Below are positions 16,378-25,478 of a stretch of DNA of 64,000 bases, in pieces. Both the position numbers and the translations under genes were made by a program. Location: assembly GCA_031425525.1 (NCBI GenBank), contig JANPJM010000049.1, positions 62,001 to 126,000 on the forward strand, read 5' to 3'. Source of the stretch: JANNMJ01 sp031425525. GTDB lineage: Bacteria > Bacteroidota > Bacteroidia > Cytophagales > Hymenobacteraceae. The notes beneath the pieces were generated by a model, which saw only the letters and a list, made by a program, of their open reading frames with translations, did no database searches and was not told the DNA's origin. The stretch's first letter is position 1; each line of letters begins with the position of its first letter.

Positions 16378-17601
16378 CTACTCAGCCGCCGGGGCAGCGC
16401 CGGGCGCCGATTCTTCGGCCTTATCGAAGTTGAAGACCAGCGAGATGCGAATCGTGTTCGAGAGCGGGTTGGTCTTTTTGTTGGGCAGCAGGTAGGCCGC
16501 ATCCACGCCAAAAACCTGATAGCGCAAGCCGAGGCCCATGCTTAGGTACTGGCGGTTGCCTTTCTGCGGGTTTTCGTAGAAATAGCCACCGCGCACGGCC
16601 AGCAGATCGTTGTACCAATACTCGACGCCCGCGTTGAGGTTGATTTCCTTCAACTCTTCACTGGCACCGCCGGGCGCATCGTTGAACGAGGTGAACATGG
16701 CGTTCACGATGCCTTTTTCGCGGATGGCTTTGTTAGCCAGGCGAGCTGCTTCAACGTTTTCGGCTTCCGTAGCACCCGGTTTGCCCGCCGATGCCACGTC
16801 GGCCGGAGTAGGTACGAGCAGTTTGTTGGCGTCGAAGGCGAACGTGATTTTGTTGAACGGGTCGAGGTCGTAGGTGATGGCCGTGCCGAGGCGCAGGTTC
16901 GTCGGCAGGAAATCTTTCTGGTCGGCGACCGTGTAAGTGATTTTGCCGCCGATGTTCGTCAGATTCAAGCCGAAGGAGACGTTGCCGGTATTGGCGCCAA
17001 AATTCACGTCGCGGGTGTAGTACGCCCCCAAATCAACAGCCGCCGAACGTCCCGGCTTCGTGGCCGAGCCGGTGTTGCTGTTGCCGCCCGTCAGGTTGGA
17101 ATTGATGAACCGCGCCGCGATGCCCAAGCCGAAATACGGACTCAATTTCTGCCCATACGACGCCGATAGCGCGTATTCCTTTGGCGTAAAGTCGCCGGTC
17201 GGCTGGTTGAACTGGTCGCGGAAGTTGATTTCCCCCAAGTTGAAATACAGCAGCGACACCGCAAACGCCGAACCCGGCGTCAGGCGCCGGTAGGCTGATA
17301 AATATGACAGGCCCAGGTCGTCGGTGATGTTGCGCAGCCACGGCGTGTACGACACGCTCGCGCCGTAGGTATGCTGCACGAAGCCGAGTTTGGCGGCGTT
17401 CCAATAGGTTGCGTTGGGGTCAACGGAGGTAGCTACGCCGGCATCGCCCATCCCGGAAGCGCGCGAATCGGGCGAGATGGTCAGCACCGGCACCGCCGTG
17501 GTGATGACGCGCAACGGCTCTTCGGTTTGCGCGAGGGCGGCGGTGGGCAACAGACCGGCTACTAGGAGCAGCCCAGGGGCTACACGATGAAAACGACGCA
17601 T
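16378..17601 (-). CDS. porV: Type IX secretion system outer-membrane protein PorV
   Basis: Outer-membrane barrel of the FadL type that shuttles folded T9SS cargo from the translocon to the sortase PorU. Length is 407 aa from the ATG at 17601. It has a signal peptide (cleavage near AALAQ) and the family start VPVLTISPDSRASGMGDAGV, then ATYWNAAKLGF and SYTPWLRNITDDLGLSYLSAY. The C-terminal strands read LLPNKKTNPLSNTIRISLVFNF. porU lies immediately upstream in the same direction, as in other Bacteroidota. A GTG at 17616 is an alternative start. The 145-bp gap to porU carries a -7-like box, so porV may also be transcribed on its own. Confidence 0.95.
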   Translation of the reverse strand: MRRFHRVAPGLLLVAGLLPTAALAQTEEPLRVITTAVPVLTISPDSRASGMGDAGVATSVDPNATYWNAAKLGFVQHTYGASVSYTPWLRNITDDLGLSYLSAYRRLTPGSAFAVSLLYFNLGEINFRDQFNQPTGDFTPKEYALSASYGQKLSPYFGLGIAARFINSNLTGGNSNTGSATKPGRSAAVDLGAYYTRDVNFGANTGNVSFGLNLTNIGGKITYTVADQKDFLPTNLRLGTAITYDLDPFNKITFAFDANKLLVPTPADVASAGKPGATEAENVEAARLANKAIREKGIVNAMFTSFNDAPGGASEELKEINLNAGVEYWYNDLLAVRGGYFYENPQKGNRQYLSMGLGLRYQVFGVDAAYLLPNKKTNPLSNTIRISLVFNFDKAEESAPGAAPAAE

Positions 17602-17642
17602 TGGGTTCAAAAACACAAGTAACTGTTAAGCGTTGAGAAGTA

Positions 17643-17650
17643 CGAAGGTA
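17643..17650 (-). promoter_or_regulatory. -7-like box TACCTTCG upstream of porV
   Basis: One mismatch to TAnnTTTG, 41 bp before the porV ATG, inside the porU-porV gap. Confidence 0.35.
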
Positions 17651-17746
17651 GGGGGCAATAATGGGGCTGCGGCGTGAAGCGAATAGGCCGAACTGGTACC
17701 ATTACCGCCCCGACCGGCTACAAAAGCCCCACTTAAAGCGCCGACC

Positions 17747-20700
17747 TTAATTGAGAATGACGAGTTTTTCGTATTTCGAGGTATGCGACCCGTCGCGGGC
17801 CGACCGCACATTGACCTTGTAGATGTACACACCGCGCGCCAGTACGTCGCCGTACTCGTCGCGGCCGTCCCAACTCAATTCCTGTACGTGCGCGGTGGCG
17901 GCGGTGGTGCGCGTCTGCAACGTGCGGATCAGCCGCCCGGCCACCGTAAACAACTGCACCTGCACGTCGAGGTCGTCGCCCTGCCGGTTGTGGTCGAAAT
18001 GAAACGTGGTGTGATTGGCAAACGGGTTGGGGTAATTGAGTACGTGGTCGAGCGCGAGCCCCTGGTTGTTTTCCACCACGAAATCAAGCGTCCGCTCGGC
18101 CGAATTGTTGAACGTATCCCACGCCTTGAGCGTGAGCGAGTGCGGCCCCGCCGCCAGCCCTTTAAACAAATACAAGACTTTGCCCGACTGAAAGCGGTCT
18201 ACATCGGCTGTGTAGTAGGGGTTCATCACCAGCACGTTTTGCCGGTTGCCGTCGAGAATGACCGTGATTTCGTGCCCGATGCCCGTGCCCGCCGTGTTGA
18301 TGCCGCTCTCGTCGGACAAATCGCTGAGCAGCGTAGCATCGGTGCCGGTGGTGCCGCCCATCACAAACGAGCGGTCATCCATGAAGAGCTTGATTTCGGG
18401 CGGCGTCCGATCCTGGGCGGTGCTGGTGCTGGAGCCGCCGATGGTAACGGTGGTGTTGGCGCCGGCCGCGTCCTGATCGCTCGACCACGCGTAGAGGCTG
18501 ATCTTGCCCGTACCGTAGCTGTACGCAATGTCGCGCGGCACGACGAAGCTGGCCGTCCAGAGGCCGTTGGTTACGGTGGCGAGGCCATCGTAAATAATCG
18601 ACTCGCGGATGTTGATGGCTTTCGTTGGGGTCGATTCGTCGCCGAGCGTCCGTACGACCGTTTCCTTATCGTACACCGTCACCTGGATGCGGCCGTTGAA
18701 CGTGGTGACAACGGTGCCCGTCCCGGTATCGATTACGCCGTTGAGCTTCACGGTGGTCAGGGCGCGGAGGGTGTCGGCGGTGCCCACCGGCTGGTCGTTG
18801 ATTTGGGTAACGGTGGCGCGCAGTTGCGGAATCGCTAAGCGCATCGATGGGTCGCCGAGCAGAGTGAAGTTTCGGCTGAGCAGTACTGAGCCAAATTGGT
18901 TAGCCTTAGTACGGCGTAGCACCTCACCGATTCGTTTAGGTTTGCCATCAGTAGCCGGCCCGAACACGGTATTATGAAATTCCTTGTTCAAATTGAGGTT
19001 GTCCTCGTTGTAAACGGGCCTGGTCGTCGTGAAAAGCCCCACGGCGCCACCTTGCCCATTGTAAATAGCATATTCAGCCCCCGACGAGCGCGCCGGATCA
19101 TCGTACCGGCCGAACTCGCAGGTAGCGGTTAGCATGAACGTCAGCCGGTCGGCGTTGCGCCAGTTGTTGATGGTGGGCACATCGAGGATGCGCTCCGACG
19201 CCCAGCCCGTTTCGCCGCCGTGACCGATGTAGTTTACGATCAAAGCGCCCTGATCTATACCTTCTTCGATGGCGCGCGCATTTGTCGGCGACCGCTGCCC
19301 ACTTGGCACGCTGATTTGCGGAAACAAATCAAGATAAAGCTTTCCGGTATTGGCCGCTGGTGCTTGAGGCGTTACAAACCGACTGATAAGTTCTTCCGCA
19401 TTACTGCTATAAACACCACCATCGGCGTCGTCGGTGACGTAAAGCAGACGGTTACGCCAGCGGCCGAAGCTGGTAGCAGCATCGTACCGAATGAGCTTAT
19501 CGACCAGCGTAGTCGCCGAGGCGTCGTCGCGGGCGGGTAAACGGCCGACGCCGATATCCATCATCTCCAGTATACCGCCCGATTCCGACCAAAGGCCCTC
19601 TACATCATCCATCAGGGCGTAATAATCTTCCGACGAAAACGCATAAATCGGGTGCAGCGACTCGCGCGCCTCGTACACCGGAACGAAGTTGGTGTTGTCG
19701 GGTGTGGGTGGGTTGGGCGCGCCGGGGCGTTGGTTGTACCAGCGGTTCGATTTGTAATCGTAGCTCGCATCGCCGAAAATCAGCAGGTTGAGCGGGTGGC
19801 CGATGGGGTCGGTCGTGCGGTCGTACACCATTCGCATCAGGTCGCGGATGGCGGTAATGTCTTGCCGGCCCGACCCAAACTCGTTCCAGACCTGCGTGGT
19901 CGTCACGACGGCCACTTGCAGATTATCGTGGCGGCGCCGGTGGTCGGCGAGGCGGGTGGCTTGCCCCAAAAACTGCGGATGCGTGACGATGACCAGATCG
20001 AGTTGGTCGTTCACGGCCGCATTTACGTTGAAGGCGTGCAGGTTTTGGGCGGCCACTACGCCAAAATTGCGTGGTTCGGTGCGGGCATCGGCGGGGTTGA
20101 ACACCACGAATTCGCGTAGCGAATCGGCCGCCGCCGTGAAGGTCGCCGTCGAGCCGTTGAGCGTCAACGCTTGGCGGCGCGGCGCGCGCGGATTGGTCAC
20201 GTCCCAAATCTGGGAATTGGCATCGCAGTTACCCACTTCGTACTGCCGAACCGTACCCGGCGCCACCGTAGCCGCCGACCGGAAGATGGTTTGTGCCCCG
20301 TATCGCCGCAATTCGCGCTGGAAGTTGATTTCCAGATAGTCGAGGTACCCCGTAGAGGAATTGTTGCCTGGGGCGTAGGTGATTTTTATGCGGATGCGGT
20401 CATCCGCCCCGACGCTCCCCGTCGGCACCGACCACGTAGCGGCGGCGGCAGCGGCTATTGGGGTATATTGAATGCCACTCACGTCGGGGCACGAGAGCGT
20501 GCCGAGCGCCTGACCGTTGACGGTGGCCGCAAACGAGGTCACGTTCGACGAAGCAGCCAACATCCGCGCCGTCACGCGCGCCGGAGCGGCCGGGTCGAGC
20601 CCCTCAAGGGTGAAATCGAAATCGCGTGATGGCGTGAACGAATCAAAAGCTTCGCCGACCCAATCGCGGCCCTGCTTCAGGAGGCTCGTCTGCTCGCGCT

Positions 20701-21868
20701 CGTAGAAATAATGCTCATCGAACCGGGTGATAGGCGCGCCGCTGGGCACGCCGGGCGCGCCCTCGGTGGCTACCCGGCGGCCGGGTTGGGCGCCCACCGT
20801 CAGGAAGTAGAAAGCGGTATCGCTGTACAGGTTTTGATCGTGCGTGTAGCGGCCCGTAGACGGCTGATAATTCCAGCCGTGCGGCCCTTCCGCGTAGAAC
20901 GACAATGCCGCGAAAGCGCCATTGTTTTCTTCGACCAGAATCGGGTTTTCGACCAAATCATCCGGCCGGGGTATGCTGTTGAGTTGCGGCAGCATCCGGC
21001 CACCGTTGCCCCAGATTTGCACGTTGCGGCCATCGGGGCCGGGGTCGAGGCCAAGGCTTTGCAGCAAGCCGCGGTCGAGGCGGTGAATGCCCGACTGCGT
21101 GACGCCAAGCTTGACCCAACGCCCTTGGTTCAGCACTGAAGCGCTGGTGTACGTGCGGGTGGTGTTGGCGCGCGCGGCCGGCGCGGGCGCAGCGGTGGTG
21201 GTCAGGTCGAAGCCCACGAGGCGCTCGATGGCGCCGGTAGCCGCGTTGCGCCGCAACGGCGTCAGGAACACGAACGAAACGGGCTGGCGCGTTTCGGTAC
21301 CGATGGAAATGCGCGTAACCGGTTCCGACGCCAGTTGAACGCCGTTGAGCAGGGCCACTTCGGCGGCGGGCAGCGGCTCGTAGCGGGCCTCGCGGAGGCG
21401 GGCACTGGCCAGGCGCTGGCCCGCGAGGCGCACGCCGTACACCGGTAGGCCGGTGGCGGGGTCGGCGGGGGCATCGGAGGCGGCGGGTAGCAGCAGGGTT
21501 TTGCCGTTTTCCAACCGGGTGCGGTGCGGGGCCGTCCAGCGGATTTCGTAGGGGCTGCGCGGCGCGGCGGCCTCAGTAGCAGCAACCGGGAGCGATTTGG
21601 TACCAACCGGCGCGGCAGCGCGCGGCAGTGCTACGGGCGTGGTCGATTTTGTGGGCGCCACCACCGATTGCTTTACGGATGGTTGCGCGACCGGCGAAAC
21701 AGCGCCGGCGGCACGCGGCGCGGCGGCTTGCTCGCGAGCAGGGAAGGCGGTGCTTTTGGCGGCACTCCTGGGTGCGGTCTGCGCAACCACCACCGTCGGC
21801 AGAAGGCCCACCAACAGGCCGCCGGTCAGGCGGCTAAAAACCTGTAACGCAGTACTGGACGATCGCAT
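17747..21868 (-). CDS. porU: Type IX secretion system sortase PorU (C25 peptidase family)
   Basis: Surface-exposed cysteine transpeptidase that removes the C-terminal signal of T9SS cargo and attaches the protein to a lipid anchor. The 1373-aa product has a signal peptide (cleavage near VVVAQ), a long beta-rich N-terminal region with a Pro/Ala-rich segment, and a gingipain-like catalytic domain. Its His883 is in NYIGHGGETGW and Cys917 in LTATCEFGRYDD. Ig-like domains and a FlgD-like C-terminal domain (LDHVLNYPNPFANHTTFHFD ... GVYIYKVNV) follow. Length and order match PorU of other Cytophagales. With porV next to it and four probable substrates nearby, it should serve their export. Confidence 0.95.
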   Translation of the reverse strand: MRSSSTALQVFSRLTGGLLVGLLPTVVVAQTAPRSAAKSTAFPAREQAAAPRAAGAVSPVAQPSVKQSVVAPTKSTTPVALPRAAAPVGTKSLPVAATEAAAPRSPYEIRWTAPHRTRLENGKTLLLPAASDAPADPATGLPVYGVRLAGQRLASARLREARYEPLPAAEVALLNGVQLASEPVTRISIGTETRQPVSFVFLTPLRRNAATGAIERLVGFDLTTTAAPAPAARANTTRTYTSASVLNQGRWVKLGVTQSGIHRLDRGLLQSLGLDPGPDGRNVQIWGNGGRMLPQLNSIPRPDDLVENPILVEENNGAFAALSFYAEGPHGWNYQPSTGRYTHDQNLYSDTAFYFLTVGAQPGRRVATEGAPGVPSGAPITRFDEHYFYEREQTSLLKQGRDWVGEAFDSFTPSRDFDFTLEGLDPAAPARVTARMLAASSNVTSFAATVNGQALGTLSCPDVSGIQYTPIAAAAAATWSVPTGSVGADDRIRIKITYAPGNNSSTGYLDYLEINFQRELRRYGAQTIFRSAATVAPGTVRQYEVGNCDANSQIWDVTNPRAPRRQALTLNGSTATFTAAADSLREFVVFNPADARTEPRNFGVVAAQNLHAFNVNAAVNDQLDLVIVTHPQFLGQATRLADHRRRHDNLQVAVVTTTQVWNEFGSGRQDITAIRDLMRMVYDRTTDPIGHPLNLLIFGDASYDYKSNRWYNQRPGAPNPPTPDNTNFVPVYEARESLHPIYAFSSEDYYALMDDVEGLWSESGGILEMMDIGVGRLPARDDASATTLVDKLIRYDAATSFGRWRNRLLYVTDDADGGVYSSNAEELISRFVTPQAPAANTGKLYLDLFPQISVPSGQRSPTNARAIEEGIDQGALIVNYIGHGGETGWASERILDVPTINNWRNADRLTFMLTATCEFGRYDDPARSSGAEYAIYNGQGGAVGLFTTTRPVYNEDNLNLNKEFHNTVFGPATDGKPKRIGEVLRRTKANQFGSVLLSRNFTLLGDPSMRLAIPQLRATVTQINDQPVGTADTLRALTTVKLNGVIDTGTGTVVTTFNGRIQVTVYDKETVVRTLGDESTPTKAINIRESIIYDGLATVTNGLWTASFVVPRDIAYSYGTGKISLYAWSSDQDAAGANTTVTIGGSSTSTAQDRTPPEIKLFMDDRSFVMGGTTGTDATLLSDLSDESGINTAGTGIGHEITVILDGNRQNVLVMNPYYTADVDRFQSGKVLYLFKGLAAGPHSLTLKAWDTFNNSAERTLDFVVENNQGLALDHVLNYPNPFANHTTFHFDHNRQGDDLDVQVQLFTVAGRLIRTLQTRTTAATAHVQELSWDGRDEYGDVLARGVYIYKVNVRSARDGSHTSKYEKLVILN

Positions 21869-22017
21869 AGACGGTAAAAATAACGCTTTAATTCAGCCCC
21901 GATGATTCCCGAAAGTGTCCGACATCGTGAGCGTGCGCCGTGGCGCGCCAACAAGCCGGTTCGGCGGCGGGTTCAGCGCCGGGCGGGTTCGGAGGCTAAA
22001 CGCGCCGGACAGGTTAA

Positions 22018-22287
22018 TTATTGTGCGGCAACGGTCGCCGTTTCCGCCAGTCGGTACGAATAGCCTTCCATGATGGGGTTGGCGAGCAGTTGGCGGCACG
22101 CGGTTTCCACTTGCGCGCGCGCTTCTGCTTCCGATTCGGCCTCCACCGTAAGGCTGATATGCTTGCCTACGCGCACGGCGGCCACGTGGGCAAGGCCCAG
22201 ATGCGCTAACCCAAGGCCCACCGCTTTGCCTTGCGGGTCGAGCAATTCGGGGTGCGGCATTACGTCGATTTCGGCGGAAAAAATCAT
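22018..22287 (-). CDS. purS: Phosphoribosylformylglycinamidine synthase subunit PurS
   Basis: Small subunit of the PurL-PurQ-PurS complex that makes formylglycinamidine ribotide in purine synthesis; it bridges the glutaminase and synthase subunits. The 89-aa protein starts MIFSAEIDVMPHPELLDPQG and continues LGLAHVAAVRVGKHISLTVE and VETACRQLLANPIMEGYSYR, all typical of PurS. It is 62 bp downstream of pssA in the same direction. purL and purQ are not in this window. The start at 22287 gives the normal family length of 80-90 aa. Confidence 0.9.
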   Translation of the reverse strand: MIFSAEIDVMPHPELLDPQGKAVGLGLAHLGLAHVAAVRVGKHISLTVEAESEAEARAQVETACRQLLANPIMEGYSYRLAETATVAAQ

Positions 22288-22349
22288 AATGGGTTCTGCG
22301 TGAGCGGTGAAAGACGAAAAAAGGCGGCCTGCCGTACAGGTATCGAAAA

Positions 22350-23072
22350 TTATTTTTTGGCGACCGGCAACAGCGACAGTCCAATGTACAGCAGAATGGC
22401 GAGCGGCACGCCCGCCCAGCCCAGCGCCGCCACCAACACCACACTGGCCGCCACGAAGCCGTAACGCAACAGATTCAGCGGCTCCGGCCGCAACGAGGTG
22501 AATTTGAGCGCAAACAACGGAATCTCGGCCACCATCAGCCAGCACAACAGCCCGATGAGGCCGAGCAGAACCGGCGCCGTCCGCAGAAACGGCGCCAGCA
22601 ACCCGTTGCCGATACCCGCGCCGGGGGCCGCCAGCACCAACGGCAGCGCCGCCACGAACAGCGTGGCCGCCGGCGTGGGTAGCCCCACGAACGAGGTGGT
22701 TTGGCGCGTATCGACGTTGAATTTCGCCAACCGCAGCGCCGCGAACGTCGTCAGCAGAAAACCCAGCAGCGGCAGCCACGGTGCCCCGGCCGCCGCCGAC
22801 GTACCCGCCAGCATCTGCGCCATTAGCACGGCGGGCAGCACGCCGAAACTCACCACATCGGCCAGCGAATCCAGCTCTTTGCCCACCGGCGAATACTGTT
22901 TGAGCGCCCGCGCCACGAGACCGTCGGCGAAATCGAAAGCCGCCGCCAATCCTACCAGATAACTGGCCGTCACGGAATCGCCGCGCATCGCGAGCCAGAT
23001 GCCCACGCAGCCCGTCAGCAGGTTGGCGCAGGTAATGATGTTCGGCAGCGAATACAGGCGCAGGGGTTCCAT
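22350..23072 (-). CDS. pssA: CDP-diacylglycerol-serine O-phosphatidyltransferase
   Basis: Integral membrane enzyme that makes phosphatidylserine, the precursor of phosphatidylethanolamine, from CDP-diacylglycerol and serine. 240 aa with about eight hydrophobic segments. The CDP-alcohol phosphatidyltransferase signature D-G-x2-A-R-x8-G-x3-D-x3-D reads FDFADGLVARALKQYSPVGK then ELDSLADVVSFG. The N-terminus (LYSLPNIITCANLLTGCVGI) is typical of the family. purS follows. No other lipid gene is adjacent. Confidence 0.93.
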   Translation of the reverse strand: MEPLRLYSLPNIITCANLLTGCVGIWLAMRGDSVTASYLVGLAAAFDFADGLVARALKQYSPVGKELDSLADVVSFGVLPAVLMAQMLAGTSAAAGAPWLPLLGFLLTTFAALRLAKFNVDTRQTTSFVGLPTPAATLFVAALPLVLAAPGAGIGNGLLAPFLRTAPVLLGLIGLLCWLMVAEIPLFALKFTSLRPEPLNLLRYGFVAASVVLVAALGWAGVPLAILLYIGLSLLPVAKK

Positions 23073-23148
23073 ATGAAGGAGTTTTTAGTTTCGGGTTTTT
23101 AAGTTTTTAGTCAGGTGTACGAGGCGTAAGTCGCTCGAAACTTGACAC

Positions 23149-23799
23149 TCACAACTCGAAACTCCTAACAAACGGGTTGCTCCATTTTTCCTGCCCGATG
23201 GTCGTGCTGGGGCCGTGGCCGGGGTACACGCGGGTGGCGTCGGGCAGGGTGTACAGTTGTTCGCGGATGCTGGTTTCGAGGGTCGCGAAATCGCCGCCCG
23301 GCAGATCGGTGCGACCTACGGAGCCTTGGAACAGCACATCGCCGCCGATGAGCGCGGCCGTCGGGGCGTGGTAAAACACCACGTGGCCGGGGGCGTGGCC
23401 GGGCGTGAAGCGTACCTCCAGCGTGAGACTGCCAACGGTTACGGTGCCGGGCGCGGCCAGCGTGGCGGTAGCGTCGGGCAACCGCACGCCGCCGAAACCA
23501 TACGTATCGGCATACAGCGGCACGGCGCGCAGCGTGGCGTGGTCGAGGGCGTGGTGCTGGGCGGTAAGCCCCCAAGTGCGGGCTGCAAAATCGAGCCCCA
23601 GCACGTGGTCGATGTGACTGTGCGTCAGGAGCAACGCCGTGGGCGTGAGGCCCGAATCGGCGATGAAACTACGCAGCGTAGCCTGCTCGGCGGGCGTATG
23701 GCACCCCGGATCGACGATGGCGCACTGGCCGGTGGCGTCGTCGGTGAGTACGTAGGTGTTTTCGGCGAACGGGTTGAAAGCGAAGGAGTGAACGCGCAT
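23149..23799 (-). CDS. MBL-fold metallo-hydrolase (glyoxalase II-like)
   Basis: 216-aa hydrolase with the binuclear metal site THSHIDHVLG (HxHxDH), GHAPGHVVFY, GGDVLFQGSVGRTDLPGGD and the C-terminal PGHGPSTTIGQEK. It resembles the YcbL/glyoxalase II-like group that cleaves thioesters such as lactoylglutathione, but the substrate cannot be read from sequence. Start at 23799 (MRVHSFAFNPFAENTYVL) matches family N-termini; the frame opens at 23901 without similarity. A consensus -7 box lies 26 bp upstream. Confidence 0.88.
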   Translation of the reverse strand: MRVHSFAFNPFAENTYVLTDDATGQCAIVDPGCHTPAEQATLRSFIADSGLTPTALLLTHSHIDHVLGLDFAARTWGLTAQHHALDHATLRAVPLYADTYGFGGVRLPDATATLAAPGTVTVGSLTLEVRFTPGHAPGHVVFYHAPTAALIGGDVLFQGSVGRTDLPGGDFATLETSIREQLYTLPDATRVYPGHGPSTTIGQEKWSNPFVRSFEL

Positions 23800-23825
23800 C
23801 CGGGGCAGGGCAGGAAGAGGAAGCA

Positions 23826-23833
23826 CAAAGGTA
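23826..23833 (-). promoter_or_regulatory. -7 box TACCTTTG upstream of the MBL hydrolase
   Basis: Exact match to TAnnTTTG on the minus strand, 26 bp before the start codon at 23799. The box supports the choice of this start. Confidence 0.5.
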
Positions 23834-23895
23834 GGGCGGGGGTGGAGTGGTGGTGGGGCGGCTGATGCATCTCGCGGGTTCCCATTGCACCAATC

Positions 23896-23940
23896 ACCCA
23901 AAAGCCGCCTTCAATGTGAGACCGAAGGCGGCTTTTGGGT
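23896..23940. terminator. Perfect 17-bp inverted repeat, terminator of the coiled-coil gene
   Basis: ACCCAAAAGCCGCCTTC and GAAGGCGGCTTTTGGGT with an 11-nt loop. On the minus strand the right half gives a U-rich end. It lies between two minus-strand genes. Confidence 0.85.
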
Positions 23941-23965
23941 GGGTGGTCGGCCGGTCGGCCCCGCC

Positions 23966-24379
23966 TTACAGGGCGGCTTTGCGGTCCTGCACTGCCGTCG
24001 TGAGCGCGTCGTTCTCGGTGAGCTGCACCGTGACGAGCGCCAGATCGTGTTCCTTCTCGATGAGCGCGCTCACGCCGTATGTATCGGCCCGCGAGAGCAG
24101 CGTATTGCGGCGTAACTGCATCCGCAGCAGGTCGTTTTCCTCGCTCCGGCGGTCGTCGCCGTCCGGGATGCCCACCAGCAGATTTTGTTGCGTCGTAATC
24201 TGGCTCCCCAAGCTCACGATCTCGGCGTCGATGGAACTGGCCCCGGCAAAATTGGTCAGTTGAAACTGGAGGTTGGACTGCCGGTTAACCAGCCCGGCGC
24301 GGCTCTTGGCGAGACTGGCGAGCAGGGCGTCGCAGGCTTCGACGGTAGGGAGTTTAATTACGGAGTAGATCAAGGACAT
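23966..24379 (-). CDS. Small coiled-coil protein of unknown function
   Basis: 137 aa, no signal peptide. Heptad-like Leu spacing runs through most of the sequence (CDALLASLAKSRAGLVNRQS, LRMQLRRNTLLSRADTYGVS, IEKEHDLALVTVQLTENDAL), so it should form a helical bundle or coiled coil. The gene begins 85 bp downstream of the XRE regulator in the same direction and is followed by its own strong hairpin, so the two may form a short operon. Family and role unknown. Confidence 0.7.
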   Translation of the reverse strand: MSLIYSVIKLPTVEACDALLASLAKSRAGLVNRQSNLQFQLTNFAGASSIDAEIVSLGSQITTQQNLLVGIPDGDDRRSEENDLLRMQLRRNTLLSRADTYGVSALIEKEHDLALVTVQLTENDALTTAVQDRKAAL

Positions 24380-24464
24380 GGGTGAAGCGGGGAAAAATCG
24401 CTTCGGCCCCTAAACGCGCCGCCGGTGGCGGGTATTGTGTGCGCCTCAAAAAAATTCTTTTGGC

Positions 24465-25094
24465 CTACGCCTTCGCCAGCAGCGCCCGTAGCTGGGCGGC
24501 CTCAAACTCGAGCGCGCCGAGGCGCAGCGCGAGCAGCGTTTGGGCAGTGGCGCCGTCGCGGGCCAGCACCGTGCGGGCTTCGTTCTCGAAGAGCGCCAAC
24601 CACAAGCGGCGGCGCTCGTGGTCGAGGGCGGCGCGGCCGGTGGTGGCGGCCGGCGGCGGCCCCACCGCTGCGCGCAGCCCCGGCAGGGCGGCCAGGCGGC
24701 GGCGCGCCTGCGTAGCGCGCTCGGTGAGGCGGGCCAACTGGGCGCGCTCCCGCATCGCTGCCGCTTCGCAGTATTGCTGCCGCGCGCGCAGAGCCGCCGG
24801 GTCGAGCGGGTCGAGCGGGTCGATTTCTGCCGCCGCCGCCGCGCCCGCCGCTGCCGAGTTGTGTGCCGCCTGCTGCCCGCTGCCGGGCTCGTGCCAGCCA
24901 TCGGGCAGGCCGGCCGTGAGCAGCGCCAACTGCCGCCCGGCCCGCAGCGACAGCGCCCGCCCGCCACTCTCGACGCCCGCCACGCCCGCCTGCGGCAACC
25001 CCAGAAACGGGGCCACATCGGCCTGCGACAGCCCGAAATAGCGGCGTACGGCGCCGAGTGCCCCGCCCGTAGGAGCATCGATTACGCGAAACAT
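24465..25094 (-). CDS. XRE-type helix-turn-helix regulator with helical C-terminal domain
   Basis: The 209-aa product begins MFRVIDAPTGGALGAVRRYF, with an HTH of the Cro/CI type in GLSQADVAPFLGLPQAGVAG and VESGGRALSLRAGRQLALLT. The rest is Ala/Arg-rich and helical (ALRARQQYCEAAAMRERAQL, LTERATQARRRLAALPGLRA), as in a dimerisation or partner-binding domain. The start at 25094 lies 30 bp after a TAGCTTTG -7 box; the frame opens at 25457 but that part runs through the palindromes. A nested palindrome at 25151-25240 overlaps the expected -33 region, which points to autoregulation. The coiled-coil gene follows. Confidence 0.8.
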   Translation of the reverse strand: MFRVIDAPTGGALGAVRRYFGLSQADVAPFLGLPQAGVAGVESGGRALSLRAGRQLALLTAGLPDGWHEPGSGQQAAHNSAAAGAAAAAEIDPLDPLDPAALRARQQYCEAAAMRERAQLARLTERATQARRRLAALPGLRAAVGPPPAATTGRAALDHERRRLWLALFENEARTVLARDGATAQTLLALRLGALEFEAAQLRALLAKA

Positions 25095-25124
25095 CGGGCG
25101 GGGAAAACGAGGGGCAGCACGGCG

Positions 25125-25132
25125 CAAAGCTA
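25125..25132 (-). promoter_or_regulatory. -7 box TAGCTTTG of the XRE regulator
   Basis: Exact TAnnTTTG match on the minus strand, 30 bp before the start codon. The palindrome array begins 18 bp further upstream, where the -33 element is expected. Confidence 0.5.
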
Positions 25133-25150
25133 CCACGCCGCGCCGTGGGT

Positions 25151-25240
25151 GGTATGGATTTGCGTAACGGTTCGAAATCCATACCAAAAAGTGGCGCCAT
25201 TTTTTGGTATGGATTTGAGCGACTGCTTGAAATTTATACC
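25151..25240. repeat. Nested palindrome array upstream of the XRE gene (candidate operator)
   Basis: Two 35-bp sites, each GGTATGGATTT-N13-AAAT(C/T)(C/T)ATACC, at 25151-25185 and 25206-25240. The right half of the first, the 20-bp linker (centre GGCGCC at 25195/25196) and the left half of the second form a 42-bp palindrome (25175-25216) with one mismatched pair. The gap to the start at 25478 (25241-25478) holds nothing else that I can support. Confidence 0.7.
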
Positions 25241-25478
25241 AGATGATGGCAGAACCTCCCGCTCGTGGCTCAACCGCGCCCCCAGCCCTGCCGCTCCGGT
25301 GTACCTCGCGCCCACCGGGGTAGTGGCGTTTAGGCGGGCGTTCAGGCTGTTTTTTTCGGCTAACTCGTTGAAAATGTTCTCTGAAAGATAATGAGCATAT
25401 TTTGGATGACGAGCAGCCATTCAGTAGGTTTGGGGCGTCTACCGACTGAAAGCCCATTTTTAACCCCCTTTCGCTGCG

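Noticed and set aside
22018..22779. Long minus-strand frame covering pssA and purS
   Set aside because: Only its last 89 codons (PurS) are real; the rest is a shadow of pssA in another frame.
25130..25420. Minus-strand 96-aa frame upstream of the XRE gene (MAARHPKYAHYLSENIFNEL)
   Set aside because: Looks faintly coding at its start, but the last third runs through the palindromes and the regulator's promoter; kept as unlikely.
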